A stretch of DNA of 64,000 bases, from NCBI RefSeq assembly GCF_009761675.1, contig NZ_QUZH01000003.1, positions 168,261-232,260 of the forward strand. Reading direction: 5' to 3'. Below the pieces are notes generated by a model. That model had not been told where the DNA came from. It did no database searches and worked only from the letters and a program-made list of their open reading frames with translations. Positions 18,282 to 27,035 of the stretch are shown piece after piece. The translations under genes were made by a program, and so were the position numbers. Numbering within the stretch: the first letter of the stretch is position 1; the number at the start of each line of letters is the position of its first letter. Source of the DNA: Bhargavaea sp. CC-171006 (GTDB lineage: Bacteria > Bacillota > Bacilli > Bacillales_A > Planococcaceae).

Positions 18282-18995
18282 TTACTTGTCAAAACCCAAT
18301 GTCTTTTTCACTTTATTTACCGCTTCTTTCAGCAGCTTGTCCTGAACGACCGTCTTATCCGGGTCCCACTGGCTGCCCTCCGGCAGCTCGAACTGAAATG
18401 CCTCACAGTACGGAGCGGGCCGGTCCATCATGTACTCCACGATCTCATTTTTGATGAAGTCGCGGGCTTCCTGAGGCGTCCGTTTGCCCGTGACCACCTC
18501 ATGCATCATGTTCATGGAGAGCGTATTTGCGCCTTCATTGTCACAGTGGACCGACACTTCGCCCTTTGTCCGGTCGACCACGAGGCTGCCCTCCAGCTCT
18601 CCGATCAGGCCGACCTTATCAGCCGGCACATGATAGTCGATCGTCTGCTCCAGGCAATCGACATGCGGCTCCGGGAAGTCATGCGGGATCTCTTCCTTGA
18701 AGACGACCGTCCGTTTCCATGGACCGTTGTTGTACCAGGTGAGCCGGTTGACAGTGGCCTCGTTCGGCTGGCCGTAGAACTTCACCATTGTCTCCGCAGA
18801 AGCCTTCGGAGTAGCCGGCCAGACCGAGATGATTTCCTTCACAAGCTGTTCGTCCACCCGTTCGTCCGCCGCAAGCGGCTCACTTTTCTTCGATGCATGA
18901 AGCTTCGCGTTCGCCGCCATGGCGGTTGCGGCCAGCTTCAGCCGGTCCTTGCCGGGCACATCCTTGGCAAATGGCTGCCTCTGACGTTCTGTCAT
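18282..18995 (-). CDS. conserved hypothetical soluble protein
   Basis: 237 residues, no signal peptide or membrane helix. The N-terminal 40 residues are lysine/alanine-rich (KDRLKLAATAMAANAKLHASKK). The rest is a mixed alpha/beta domain with several Trp/Tyr-containing stretches, for example LTWYNNGPWKRTVVFKEEIPHDFPEPH and VDCLEQTIDYHVPADK. No catalytic motif was recognised. The gene stands alone, with a good codon pattern along its whole length and a GGAG-type site upstream of the ATG. Function unknown. Confidence 0.7.
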   Translation of the reverse strand: MTERQRQPFAKDVPGKDRLKLAATAMAANAKLHASKKSEPLAADERVDEQLVKEIISVWPATPKASAETMVKFYGQPNEATVNRLTWYNNGPWKRTVVFKEEIPHDFPEPHVDCLEQTIDYHVPADKVGLIGELEGSLVVDRTKGEVSVHCDNEGANTLSMNMMHEVVTGKRTPQEARDFIKNEIVEYMMDRPAPYCEAFQFELPEGSQWDPDKTVVQDKLLKEAVNKVKKTLGFDK

Positions 18996-19071
18996 GTCTG
19001 TCCCCTCCCAAAAATCAATCTAACCTACTCATTGCCGGTTCACGGAAGAATAAACATTCACTCCTGAATAA

Positions 19072-19113
19072 CAAAAAAGACCTTCCAGGCCCAATGAGGG
19101 CACTGAAAGATCT
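19072..19113 (-). terminator. intrinsic terminator of gltS
   Basis: On the minus strand a hairpin with arms AGATC-TTTCAG-GCCC and GGGC-CTGGAA-GGTCT is followed by TTTTTTG. Confidence 0.8.
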
Positions 19114-19132
19114 TGTAAACATGATTAAATCA

Positions 19133-20320
19133 TCAAGGCGCGAACATATTGATGGTCGTGATGATGATCGGTGCACCGAACAGGACGTCCTGCAGGAAAC
19201 CGCCGACGATCGGTACGACCAGGAACGCCGTGCGGGACGGGCCAAACTTGTTGACCGTTGCACCCATGTTCGCCATGGCGTTCGGCGTTGCGCCGAGACC
19301 GTGGCCGAGCATACCGGAAATCATGACGGCTGCATCGTAGTCCTTTCCGAGGAAGCGGAAGACAATGAAGACCGCAAACAAAATGATGAAGGCCACCTGA
19401 ACGAGCACAATGCCGATCAGCGGAAGCGCCAGTCCGACGACTTCCCAGATCTTGATGCTCATCAGCGCCATCGACAGGAAGATTGCCAAGGAGATGTCAC
19501 CGATCAGGTTGATCTCTTTCATGTTGACAGTGCCAGGGAGCGTACGGTCCACAAGGTTCCGGACGATAACTGCAACGAACATCGCTCCGATATAGGCCGG
19601 TAGTACAAAGCCGGTTGCCTCAGAGAAAATTTCCCCGATGTACGTCCCGCCTGCCATCGAAAGGGTGATCAGAGCAATCTGAATCATGAACGAGCGCTCA
19701 GTGACCGGCTTTTCTGCCTCTTCAACATACTCTTCTACTTTGCCTTCAGTCGGCTTCAAGTCGTGCTTCTTGATAAGGAACCTCGCGACCGGGCCACCGG
19801 AAAGGCTTCCGGAAATCAGGCCCAGCGTGGCTGCTGCCATCCCGATCGTGACGGCTGAATCAATGCCAAGCTCTGAAATCGTCTGCCCGTACGCGGCTGC
19901 GCCACCGTGTCCGCCGCTCATCGTGACAGCACCGCTCATCACCCCGAGGAGCGGATCGATGCCGAACACTTTTGCAAGAGAGACCCCGATGACATTCTGC
20001 ATAAAGATGAGAATTCCGCAGAAAATCAGGTAAATGATCAGGAGCTTCCCGCCCAGTTTGATCAGCTTCATGCTGGCTCCAAGCCCGACCGTCGTAAAGA
20101 ACGCGACCATGAAGAGCGACTGCAGGGAAGTATCCAATGAAATTTCAACGACGCCCGTTGATTGCAGGATAAATGCCAGGATAGCGAATATGAGGCCGCC
20201 GACAACCGGAGCCGGAATCAGGAACCGGTCCAGGATGCCGATACGGTTAACGAGGGCCATTCCAAGCAGGTAGAGGGCCACTGCGAGGAACAGCGTGGTA
20301 ATCTGGTTAATCTCGATCAT
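19133..20320 (-). CDS. gltS: sodium/glutamate symporter
   Basis: 395-residue GltS (ESS family) carrier with about ten membrane helices in two inverted halves. The two glycine-rich re-entrant loops are visible as VTMSGGHGGAAAYG (first half) and GMLGHGLGATPNAMANM (second half), the signature of sodium-driven glutamate carriers. It takes up glutamate with sodium. Monocistronic with its own terminator. The upstream 380 bases hold no gene, so the promoter must lie there. It is the second likely glutamate-class carrier in the window, unrelated to the DAACS protein. Confidence 0.94.
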   Translation of the reverse strand: MIEINQITTLFLAVALYLLGMALVNRIGILDRFLIPAPVVGGLIFAILAFILQSTGVVEISLDTSLQSLFMVAFFTTVGLGASMKLIKLGGKLLIIYLIFCGILIFMQNVIGVSLAKVFGIDPLLGVMSGAVTMSGGHGGAAAYGQTISELGIDSAVTIGMAAATLGLISGSLSGGPVARFLIKKHDLKPTEGKVEEYVEEAEKPVTERSFMIQIALITLSMAGGTYIGEIFSEATGFVLPAYIGAMFVAVIVRNLVDRTLPGTVNMKEINLIGDISLAIFLSMALMSIKIWEVVGLALPLIGIVLVQVAFIILFAVFIVFRFLGKDYDAAVMISGMLGHGLGATPNAMANMGATVNKFGPSRTAFLVVPIVGGFLQDVLFGAPIIITTINMFAP

Positions 20321-20696
20321 AATTTGTCACCTTTCCCAAAAAAATTTCACGGTTCCCGGACCCGGCCCGCACCCGATCAGAATCGGATTCCCCTACGGAC
20401 CGTACTGCGATCCAGAAAACCGCAACGATAATAGCGTTTTCAAATATGGTTGAATCTGTTTTTACGTATCCTTGTTTACCCCTTGTTTGTCCAATGAACC
20501 CTTCGCAGAACAAAAGCACTCCAAATCCAGTCAAAAGGACATTTATGGAATCGCTTTCGTAATTGTTAAAGGACCGCTTCTTTAGCGATGCGCTGTTTTA
20601 AAGTATAATCAGTTCCGCTAAATTATTGCAATAGAAAACTCTAAATCCGTACTATTCCAAAAAGTAAATCCGCTAATATTTTCAAGGACCGGAAAG
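20321..20696. other. intergenic stretch upstream of gltS, no gene
   Basis: AT-rich non-coding DNA. One near-cre sequence (ATGGAATCGCTTTCG, 20545-20559) departs from consensus at the last base. No riboswitch, tRNA or repeat was recognised. Confidence 0.5.
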
Positions 20697-20743
20697 AAAA
20701 AGAGACGATTCCGCATCCCTAATAATAGGATGCGGAATCGTCT
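20697..20743 (-). terminator. intrinsic terminator of the AhpD-like gene
   Basis: A perfect 16-bp stem (AGACGATTCCGCATCC at 20703-20718 with its complement at 20728-20743) is followed on the minus strand by a T-rich run. Confidence 0.9.
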
Positions 20744-20758
20744 TTAGAATTCATGGAC

Positions 20759-21427
20759 TCAGTTGTCGTAGGCGTTCAGGGCATTTACGCTATGCGCAAT
20801 TGCAGAGCCGGCTTTGAGCGCAACCGCAACGAAGATTGCCTCGGAAATCTCTTCGAGAGTCGCCCCTTCTTTCTTGGCATTTTTCGTATGAAGATCGATG
20901 CAATAAGCACAGCCGGTGGTGTGTGCCGAAGCGACTGCGATAAGTTCTTTCTCCTTCACGCTCAGTTTTCCGGCCTTGAGTGCAGTGCCATCAAACTTTA
21001 CAAAAGTTTTGAAAGACTCTTCGTCGAGCTTCGCGAACTCAGGAAGGCGGCTGAAGTAAGAAGCTTTGTAGAATTCCCCGTCCCCATTGCCATCGTAGGC
21101 ATTCAGTCCGTTCACCCCGTGAGCAAGTGCAGAGCCGGCTTTGAGAGCAGTCGCGACAAAGATCGCTTCGGCGACTTCCTCTTTGGAGGAATCGTTTTTC
21201 TTGGCATTGCCGACATGCAGATCGATGCAGTACGGGCAGCCGGTGATATGGGCTACGGCAACCGCAATCAGTTCTTTCAATTTAACGGAGAGCTTGCCTT
21301 CTGCAAGTGCCTGATCGTTGAACTTAAAGAAAGTTTCAAACGCTTCCGGAGCGTATTTTTTCAGTTCGAAAATTCTTCCGAAGTATTCTTTTTTGTACAG
21401 GCTGTCTGTTTTCGTTGTAGTTGTCAT
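20759..21427 (-). CDS. tandem carboxymuconolactone decarboxylase/AhpD-like protein under SAM riboswitch control
   Basis: 222 residues made of two consecutive CMD domains. The first (about 12-110) carries GCPYCIDLHVGNAKK and the second (about 125-222) GCAYCIDLHTKNAKK, each the AhpD-type CXXC plus His site of alkylhydroperoxidase-like proteins. Both halves end in KAGSA-AH-VN-LNAYD, showing an internal duplication. It would act as a small thiol-dependent peroxidase or hydrolase. The leader is an S-box riboswitch, so it belongs to the sulfur regulon and not the peroxide regulon. Its probable partner operon, with a near-identical riboswitch, lies 0.3 kb away. The actual substrate is unknown. Confidence 0.88.
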   Translation of the reverse strand: MTTTTKTDSLYKKEYFGRIFELKKYAPEAFETFFKFNDQALAEGKLSVKLKELIAVAVAHITGCPYCIDLHVGNAKKNDSSKEEVAEAIFVATALKAGSALAHGVNGLNAYDGNGDGEFYKASYFSRLPEFAKLDEESFKTFVKFDGTALKAGKLSVKEKELIAVASAHTTGCAYCIDLHTKNAKKEGATLEEISEAIFVAVALKAGSAIAHSVNALNAYDN

Positions 21428-21515
21428 CTCAAATCTCCCCTTTTACACGTTTCTTACTGATTGATCCGGTCGGGATCGGATGGCTTATCGGACCCGCAGC
21501 ATATCACGATGAAAT

Positions 21516-21668
21516 CAAAAAGCCCCTTCCCGATGAGGAAGAGGCTGTATGTATTCGGCCTTCCTCATCTTTCAAGCATGCGCTTGCTGGAATGAGCACC
21601 TTGTTACATCGTAACGGTTGCTGCGGGATCTGCGGACCAGTTTCCTCCCCCGGCTCTTGATAAGGTCA
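21516..21668 (-). ncRNA. SAM-I (S-box) riboswitch with terminator, leader of the AhpD-like gene
   Basis: Read on the minus strand, the aptamer (about 21667 to 21563) has the S-box core: CTTATCAAGAG, GGGGGAGG..CTGG, CCCGCAGCAACC, AAGGTGCTCATTCC, and closing GATGAGG, which pairs with CCTTATC. Downstream, AGCCTCTTCC pairs with GGGAAGGGGCT before TTTTT (21546-21516), giving a terminator. GATGAGGAA of the P1 3' strand is also the exact complement of TTCCTCATC in the terminator, so P1 formation with SAM bound frees the terminator. Expression should rise when SAM is low. Confidence 0.95.
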
Positions 21669-21697
21669 ATTCTTATTCAATTAGTAAGATTAACCTA

Positions 21698-21726
21698 AGA
21701 ATATCGGACTACCCATCGTCTGTCAA
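21698..21726 (-). promoter_or_regulatory. sigma-A promoter of the AhpD-like gene
   Basis: Minus strand: TTGACA, 17 bases, TATTCT, placed so that transcription starts a few bases before the S-box aptamer. Confidence 0.75.
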
Positions 21727-21774
21727 CATAAAATCTTCAATCATTTTAGAATTACGCTTCAATATAAGGCTATC

Positions 21775-21873
21775 CTATTTGCTGAAATACCATTTCCATA
21801 ATGCAAATCCTATGACGGCATAAATGATGATAAATCCGTAAAGCCATACCGTCAGCATCTCATTTACAAACAT
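21775..21873 (-). CDS. 32-residue symporter-associated membrane peptide
   Basis: A very small gene, 12 bases after the symporter stop codon: MFVNEMLTVWLYG, then a single hydrophobic helix (FIIIYAVIGFALWKWYF) and SK before TAG. GGGGG lies 7 bases before the ATG (21871-21873). Peptides of this size and form are found next to sodium/solute symporters in many bacteria and have been annotated as symporter small accessory proteins. Placement at the end of the SAM-controlled operon fits that class. It probably stays in the membrane with the symporter; its effect on transport is not known. Confidence 0.75.
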   Translation of the reverse strand: MFVNEMLTVWLYGFIIIYAVIGFALWKWYFSK

Positions 21874-21885
21874 CTTTCATCCCCC

Positions 21886-23388
21886 TTAACGCCCCTGTTC
21901 TGTCTCTGGAATCAGGACTTCTTCCTTTTCCGATTCCAGAACATTTGCCAATACAAACATGGTCAAAATACCGATCCCGGTCGCCACTGCACCGGCCGTC
22001 ATCGTGCTTGGGATGATACCGCTGAAGTAGAGGATCAGGTAGGCAAAGAGTCCGATGATCATTGATGCCTCTGCTGCTCTGGCGGAAGCCTTCTTTCTCC
22101 CATACACTGCATATAAAATGGGGCCCAATGTTCCGGCTGCGACTCCGGAAATGCCGATCCACATAATATCTCCCATGTAAGCAGGCGGTTTCATCACGAT
22201 CAGAAGGGCGATGATTCCCACAACAGGAACGGTCAGCCTGCTGATCTTAAGTGCGATTTTCTCCGCCTTTTCTTCATCGACTTTGACATAGCCTCTTCTG
22301 ACCAGGAATTTCAGGAAAATGTCATTGGCAAAAACAGTAGAAATCGAGACGAACAGTCCGTCCGTTGTTGACATGGCCGCAGCCAGAATCACGACACCGA
22401 ATAGTGCAACAACAGCAGCAGGGAATGCCCAGGCCACATATTCCATCAAAGCCAGATCCGCAACGACGTCTCCGGATCCCAGTGCCACCCTGCTATAGAG
22501 TCCTCCAAATAGAACCAATACGCTAAGCGAAGCCACGATGACATAGGTCAGAATCATTTTACCCAGATCTTTTTCACTCTTGATGCCCAAGACTTTATTA
22601 AATAAGTGAGGTGCGGACGCAAAGGCCCACTGGATGCAGATCGCGCCGATCACTGCGCCAATCGAATAGAAGTGAGCTGAATCAGGGTTAAAAACAGTCA
22701 CCAGATTGGGATCCTGTGCCGCCAGGTTGTCGGTGATCCCGGAAAATGTGGCCGCGATGCCGTCCTTCCAGAAGATTACGATTCCGGAGATGAAGATCAC
22801 AATTCCTGCAATCGCCATCAGAATCACTTGAACGGCATCTGTGTAGATATCCGCAAACGCTCCGCCGCCGAATACATAAACCACCACGATGACGGTGATG
22901 AGGATCAGGCCGGTACGATAGTCCATCCCCAATAAATACTCAAAAATCCTCGCTCCGGCTACAAACTGGGCGGCAATATAAAAGATGTTGAAAAGCAGGA
23001 TGAGGCCGGTTCCTACACGCAAGAGGTCGCTATTGTAATAGTCCCCAAGCCAATCCGGCAATGAGAGAGACTTCTGCTCTTCATTCAGTTTACGGATTTT
23101 CTTCGCGACCATCAGAACTCCAATAGCTCCTCCTCCTACCATCGCCAGCATGAGCCACAGATTCGTGAGTCCCCACTCATGGGACCAGCCCGGATAGCCG
23201 AGAAAAGTGGCCGCACTCAGATAGGTTGCCGCAAAAGATAGGCCCAGCACGACGGGTCCGAGACTCCCTCCTCCAATCGCGAAATCCCGGATATTCTTCG
23301 TTTTCTTCGTTCCGATGTAACCGAGAAAGAGCATGATTGCCAAAAATACAACAAACCCGATCCAGGTAAACAGTGTGACAGTATTCAT
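21886..23388 (-). CDS. sodium:solute symporter (SSS family)
   Basis: 500-residue LeuT-fold sodium symporter with about 13 helices. Family features include FAIGGGSLGPVVLGLSFAATYLSAATFLGYPG in helices 1-2, GGGAFADIYTDAVQ in the middle and AAAMSTTDGLFVSISTVFANDIF, the sodium-site region of helix 8. It is translated 25 bases after the monooxygenase gene, in the same SAM-riboswitch operon, and is followed by the small accessory peptide gene. Regulation by SAM implies that the imported solute supplies sulfur, for example a sulfonate, sulfone or methylated sulfur compound. The family also carries proline, pantothenate and acetate, so the substrate is inferred from context only. Confidence 0.9.
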   Translation of the reverse strand: MNTVTLFTWIGFVVFLAIMLFLGYIGTKKTKNIRDFAIGGGSLGPVVLGLSFAATYLSAATFLGYPGWSHEWGLTNLWLMLAMVGGGAIGVLMVAKKIRKLNEEQKSLSLPDWLGDYYNSDLLRVGTGLILLFNIFYIAAQFVAGARIFEYLLGMDYRTGLILITVIVVVYVFGGGAFADIYTDAVQVILMAIAGIVIFISGIVIFWKDGIAATFSGITDNLAAQDPNLVTVFNPDSAHFYSIGAVIGAICIQWAFASAPHLFNKVLGIKSEKDLGKMILTYVIVASLSVLVLFGGLYSRVALGSGDVVADLALMEYVAWAFPAAVVALFGVVILAAAMSTTDGLFVSISTVFANDIFLKFLVRRGYVKVDEEKAEKIALKISRLTVPVVGIIALLIVMKPPAYMGDIMWIGISGVAAGTLGPILYAVYGRKKASARAAEASMIIGLFAYLILYFSGIIPSTMTAGAVATGIGILTMFVLANVLESEKEEVLIPETEQGR

Positions 23389-23413
23389 GGAGCATCCCCT
23401 TCTATTCCGTTTT

Positions 23414-24790
23414 CTACTTCACCAATGACGTGATCTGTTTTGCGGGATGGCTGTCAGGCAGATGGGGCGTACCTGTGCCAAAGAGATTTTCCCGCAATGT
23501 CTTTCCTTCATATTCAGTCCGGTAGATGCCCCGTCTCTGCAATTCCGGAACGACGTGATCCACAAACTCACGGAATGTCTCCAGCGAATAGCTTTGTGCG
23601 ATATTGAACCCGTCCGCATCCCCCACTGTTGCCCATTCCTCGATCCGGTCGGCAATCTGCTCCGGAGTTCCGATAAATTTGGCGGTTCCGTTGCCGAGCC
23701 CATGATTCACCACCGCCTCGCGCAGTGTCCATTTCTTGTTCGGGTCTTTCGTATACATATCCAGATTCCCCTGAACGGCATCCGTTTCGATGTCCTCGAT
23801 ATACTGATCCGGATCGTATTTCGAAAAGTCGATTCCCGTATGGCCGGAAAGCAGTGCGGCGGTCCCTTCATAGCTGACATGGTTTTTCAGGTCCTCATAC
23901 TTGGAGAAAGCCTCTTCCTCCGTGGAACCCACGATCGGAAGGACCATCGGGAAAATCCGGATGTCTTGCGGATCCCTTCCAAAAGAGGCAGCGCGTTTTC
24001 GGAGATCTGCCGAGTAGTCCTTCAGTGCCTGCAGGGAATGGCCCTTTGTGAATACTGCTTCCGCATGCTTTGCCGCAAAATCGCGTCCCCGCGGCGAGGC
24101 CCCTGCCTGGAACAATACCGGAGTCCGCTGAGGGGATGGCTCGGTCAGATGGATTCCCGGGACATCAAAGAATTCCCCGTGGTGCCCGATTGCATGGACT
24201 TTTGACGGATCGGCAAAGGTATCCCCTTCTCTGTCATAGACCACTGCATCTTCTTCCCAGCTATGCTCCCAGAGTTTATAGACCACTTCCAGAAACTCAT
24301 CCGCACGGTCGTAGCGCTGACTTTTCGGCAGACGTCCGGAAAGACCCAGGTTGACCGCTTCGCTTTCCAGATAGGAAGTGACGACATTCCATCCGAGCCG
24401 GCCTTCCGTCAGGTGATCCAGCGTTGAGAGCTGGCGCGCCAATGAATAAGGCTGGGCATAGGTCGTGGAAACCGTGGGTGCGAAGCCGATATGCTCGGTC
24501 ACCTGTGCCATCGCTGAAATGATCAGCAACGGGTCATGGGCTGGCAACTGCACGGCATGGCGGACGGCTGCCTCATGACTGCTTCCATAGACCGAATACG
24601 TTCCCAGCACATCGGCGATAAAGACAGCATCAAATTTTCCACGCTCCAACACCTTGGCAGTTTCCGTCCAGAAATCCAGCCGATTATGCTTCGTCCCCTC
24701 GTCTTTTTCATGCTTCCACAGTCCGGTCGAATGCGGAGATGGCGAGTTTTGAACAAAACCGTTTAAATGAATCTGTTTTTTCTTCCCCAT
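23414..24790 (-). CDS. FMN-dependent monooxygenase of the NtaA/SnaA/DszA family (LLM class)
   Basis: 458-residue two-component monooxygenase that uses FMNH2 supplied by a separate reductase. It starts KKQIHLNGFVQNSPSPHSTGLW, the standard N-terminus of this family, followed by FDAVFIADVLGTYSVYG, EHIGFAPTVSTTYAQPYSLARQLSTLDHLTEGRLGWNVVTS and FQAGASPRGRDFAAKHAEAVFT. Relatives oxidise sulfones (DszA), nitrilotriacetate (NtaA) and alkyl-sulfur compounds. First gene of an operon led by an S-box riboswitch and followed by a sodium symporter, so oxidative release of sulfite from an organosulfur substrate is the likely role. No flavin reductase is encoded nearby. Its ATG has an AGGGGAG site upstream. 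Confidence 0.92.
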   Translation of the reverse strand: MGKKKQIHLNGFVQNSPSPHSTGLWKHEKDEGTKHNRLDFWTETAKVLERGKFDAVFIADVLGTYSVYGSSHEAAVRHAVQLPAHDPLLIISAMAQVTEHIGFAPTVSTTYAQPYSLARQLSTLDHLTEGRLGWNVVTSYLESEAVNLGLSGRLPKSQRYDRADEFLEVVYKLWEHSWEEDAVVYDREGDTFADPSKVHAIGHHGEFFDVPGIHLTEPSPQRTPVLFQAGASPRGRDFAAKHAEAVFTKGHSLQALKDYSADLRKRAASFGRDPQDIRIFPMVLPIVGSTEEEAFSKYEDLKNHVSYEGTAALLSGHTGIDFSKYDPDQYIEDIETDAVQGNLDMYTKDPNKKWTLREAVVNHGLGNGTAKFIGTPEQIADRIEEWATVGDADGFNIAQSYSLETFREFVDHVVPELQRRGIYRTEYEGKTLRENLFGTGTPHLPDSHPAKQITSLVK

Positions 24791-24911
24791 AATCTGTCTC
24801 CCCTTTCAGCTTCCCTCTTACTAACTGCCCTAATAAGATTAGTCGGAATAACGCTTGTCAAATGTTGCCTTGAACATCACATCATTCTCCCCGAAGAACG
24901 TCCCACACAAG

Positions 24912-25064
24912 CAAAAAACCCCTTCCCAAGGGGGGAAGAGGCAACTTCATCTATTCCACCCTCATCTATCAGGCGTGCGCCTGCTGGAATGAGCACCTTG
25001 TTACATCCGTAACGGTTGCTGCGGGATCATGGGACCAGGTTCCTCCCCCGACTCTAGATAAGGA
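24912..25064 (-). ncRNA. SAM-I (S-box) riboswitch with terminator, leader of the monooxygenase-symporter operon
   Basis: Minus strand: aptamer from CCTTATC (25063-25057) through GGGGGAGG..CTGG, CCCGCAGCAACC, AAGGTGCTCATTCC to GATGAGG (24966-24960). A 9-bp terminator (CCTCTTCCC with GGGAAGGGG) plus TTTTTT lies at 24941-24912. The aptamer core is almost identical to the one at 21563-21667, so the two leaders are recent duplicates. Low SAM should allow read-through. Confidence 0.95.
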
Positions 25065-25091
25065 AACTATTCAATTAGTAAGAGTAAGCCC

Positions 25092-25120
25092 ATAATATCG
25101 TTATGCAATTAATCAGTCAA
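25092..25120 (-). promoter_or_regulatory. sigma-A promoter of the monooxygenase-symporter operon
   Basis: Minus strand: TTGACT, 17 bases, TATTAT, followed by a segment (TCTTACTAATTGAATA) also present in the other S-box leader. Confidence 0.75.
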
Positions 25121-25228
25121 CACAGAATGTTTAAAATGGTAGAAAAGGACGATGCTTGAACAGGTAACCAGAAGTCGGACTGCCCGTGATTGTGGTAGTC
25201 CATCATGGCCGCAAGGATCGAGCCGGAC

Positions 25229-25265
25229 AAAAAAAGCGATGTTCTCCTCTTTCGGGAACATCGCT
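25229..25265 (-). terminator. intrinsic terminator of the second catalase gene
   Basis: Minus strand: AGCGATGTTC and GAACATCGCT form a perfect stem, followed by TTTTTTTG. Confidence 0.88.
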
Positions 25266-25301
25266 GGAATTGCCTGAATGGTGGACAGCCTATTCAGGAA
25301 A

Positions 25302-26957
25302 TCAGTATGGATCTGCTTCGTGGCCTTTTTCGACGGCTTCGTCGACGGCTTCGTTCTGGGCGTTGGTGCCGCCTTCACCGTATTTCGACTTGACGCCGGC
25401 TTCCTGGCCAGGGAGACGGTTGTCATCGCCTTGTTCTTCGATCTCCTTCATCTTCGCCTCGATGCCTTCCTTCACGCGTCGGCCGTAGTCTTCGTCAGCC
25501 TGTGTGAAGTGATGGACCATCGCTTCCTGGATGCGCTCATCGCAGATCGAGAGCACGTCAGACAGGTTGGAGATGAGCTCTTCGCGCTCCCACTCTTCGA
25601 ATGAGCGGTACGTTTCGCCGGCCTGTCCGTAGTTGTTCGGACGGTCAATCTGCTCGCTCATGACTTTGCCGCTGTATTCAGGATTATGAGGCGTACGTTC
25701 GGATATGTCCGCTTCCTGAAGACCGCCGACCATCGACGGCTCATAGTTGATGTGCGGGTTGCCGCCTGCTTCTTCCGGTGTGCGGTAGCTCATCGCGCCG
25801 CGGTGCTGGTTCGTGCGGACTTTTGCCTTCGGCGCGTTGACCGGAAGCTGGAGATAGTTCGCACCGACACGGTAACGCTGCGTATCGGAGTAGGAGAACG
25901 TACGTCCCTGGAGCATCTTGTCATCAGAGAAGTCCATGCCGTCTACGAGGACGCCCGTACCGAATGCGGCCTGCTCGATCTGGGAATGGAAGTCCGTCGG
26001 GTTCTCGTTCAGGACCATCTTGCCGACAGGCAGCCAAGGGAACTTGTCCTCCGGCCAGAGTTTCGTGTCATCCAGCGGATCGAAGTCGAGTTCCGGATGA
26101 TAGCCGTCTTCCATGATCTGCACGTAGAGTTCCCATTCAGGGTATTCGCCGCGCTCGATTGCTTCGTAGAGATCCTGAGTCATGTGGCCGTTGTTTTTGC
26201 CCTGGATCTCCATCGCTTCTTTCGTCGTCAGGTTGCGGATGCCCTGTTTCGGCTCCCAGTGGTACTTGACGAGCACCGCTTCGCCTTTGTCGTTTACCCA
26301 CTTGTATGTGTTGACGCCCGATCCCTGCATGTGGCGGTATGTCGCAGGACGGCCCCATGGGGAGAACAGGAAGGTAATCATATGTGTAGCTTCTGGCGAG
26401 CGGGAGACAAAGTCGAACATGCGGCGCGGGTCCGGAACGTTCGACGCAGGGTCTGCCTTGAAAGCATGGATCATGTCAGGGAATTTCATTGCATCACGGA
26501 TAAAGAAGATTTTCAGGTTGTTCCCGACAAGGTCCCAGTTTCCGTCTTCGGTGTAGAACTTCACCGCGAAGCCGCGGGGGTCACGGTCGGTTTCAGGCGC
26601 GTCCTTCGAGCCGGCAACCGTGGAGAAACGGACGAGTACAGGCGTCTTCTTGCCTGCATCCTGGAACACTTTGGCGCGGGTGTACTTTTCGACCGGCTCA
26701 TCACCGACCTTGCCGTATGTTTCAAAGTAACCGAATGCGCCCGTACCGCGTGCGTGGACGACGCGCTCCGGCACCTCTTCCCGGTCGAAATGAGAGATCT
26801 TTTCGATGAAGTGATAGTTCTCCATCATCGCAGGGCCGCGATTGCCAAGCGTTTTGATGTTCTGATTGTCGATTACGGGATGCCCCTGGCGAGTCGTCAG
26901 CGCCTCGCGATCAACTTGCTCGTTTGAACCATTCATCTTTTTGTCTTCCGCCAACAT
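25302..26957 (-). CDS. monofunctional heme catalase (KatX/KatA-type, small subunit with C-terminal extension)
   Basis: Removes hydrogen peroxide. The 551 residues contain the heme catalase core: distal His in [37 protein letters not shown], catalytic Asn in [22 protein letters not shown] and proximal Tyr in [14 protein letters not shown]. It lacks the DJ-1-like domain of the katE product but has about 60 extra charged C-terminal residues (from [12 protein letters not shown]), a length nearer Bacillus KatX than KatA. AGGAGG is well placed before the ATG. PerR-like palindromes lie about 100 bases upstream, suggesting peroxide induction. A vegetative versus spore role cannot be decided. Confidence 0.93.
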   Translation of the reverse strand: MLAEDKKMNGSNEQVDREALTTRQGHPVIDNQNIKTLGNRGPAMMENYHFIEKISHFDREEVPERVVHARGTGAFGYFETYGKVGDEPVEKYTRAKVFQDAGKKTPVLVRFSTVAGSKDAPETDRDPRGFAVKFYTEDGNWDLVGNNLKIFFIRDAMKFPDMIHAFKADPASNVPDPRRMFDFVSRSPEATHMITFLFSPWGRPATYRHMQGSGVNTYKWVNDKGEAVLVKYHWEPKQGIRNLTTKEAMEIQGKNNGHMTQDLYEAIERGEYPEWELYVQIMEDGYHPELDFDPLDDTKLWPEDKFPWLPVGKMVLNENPTDFHSQIEQAAFGTGVLVDGMDFSDDKMLQGRTFSYSDTQRYRVGANYLQLPVNAPKAKVRTNQHRGAMSYRTPEEAGGNPHINYEPSMVGGLQEADISERTPHNPEYSGKVMSEQIDRPNNYGQAGETYRSFEEWEREELISNLSDVLSICDERIQEAMVHHFTQADEDYGRRVKEGIEAKMKEIEEQGDDNRLPGQEAGVKSKYGEGGTNAQNEAVDEAVEKGHEADPY

Positions 26958-27035
26958 GAAAACCTCCTTGTGATCGTCTATACCCTTATACTACCTGTTT
27001 TCAGAATGTTTTTAAAGTAGTAAGGGGGTATTTGT

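Noticed and set aside
20545..20559. cre site upstream of gltS
   Set aside because: One consensus position fails (last base G) and it lies about 225 bases from the gene with no promoter placed, so support is too weak.
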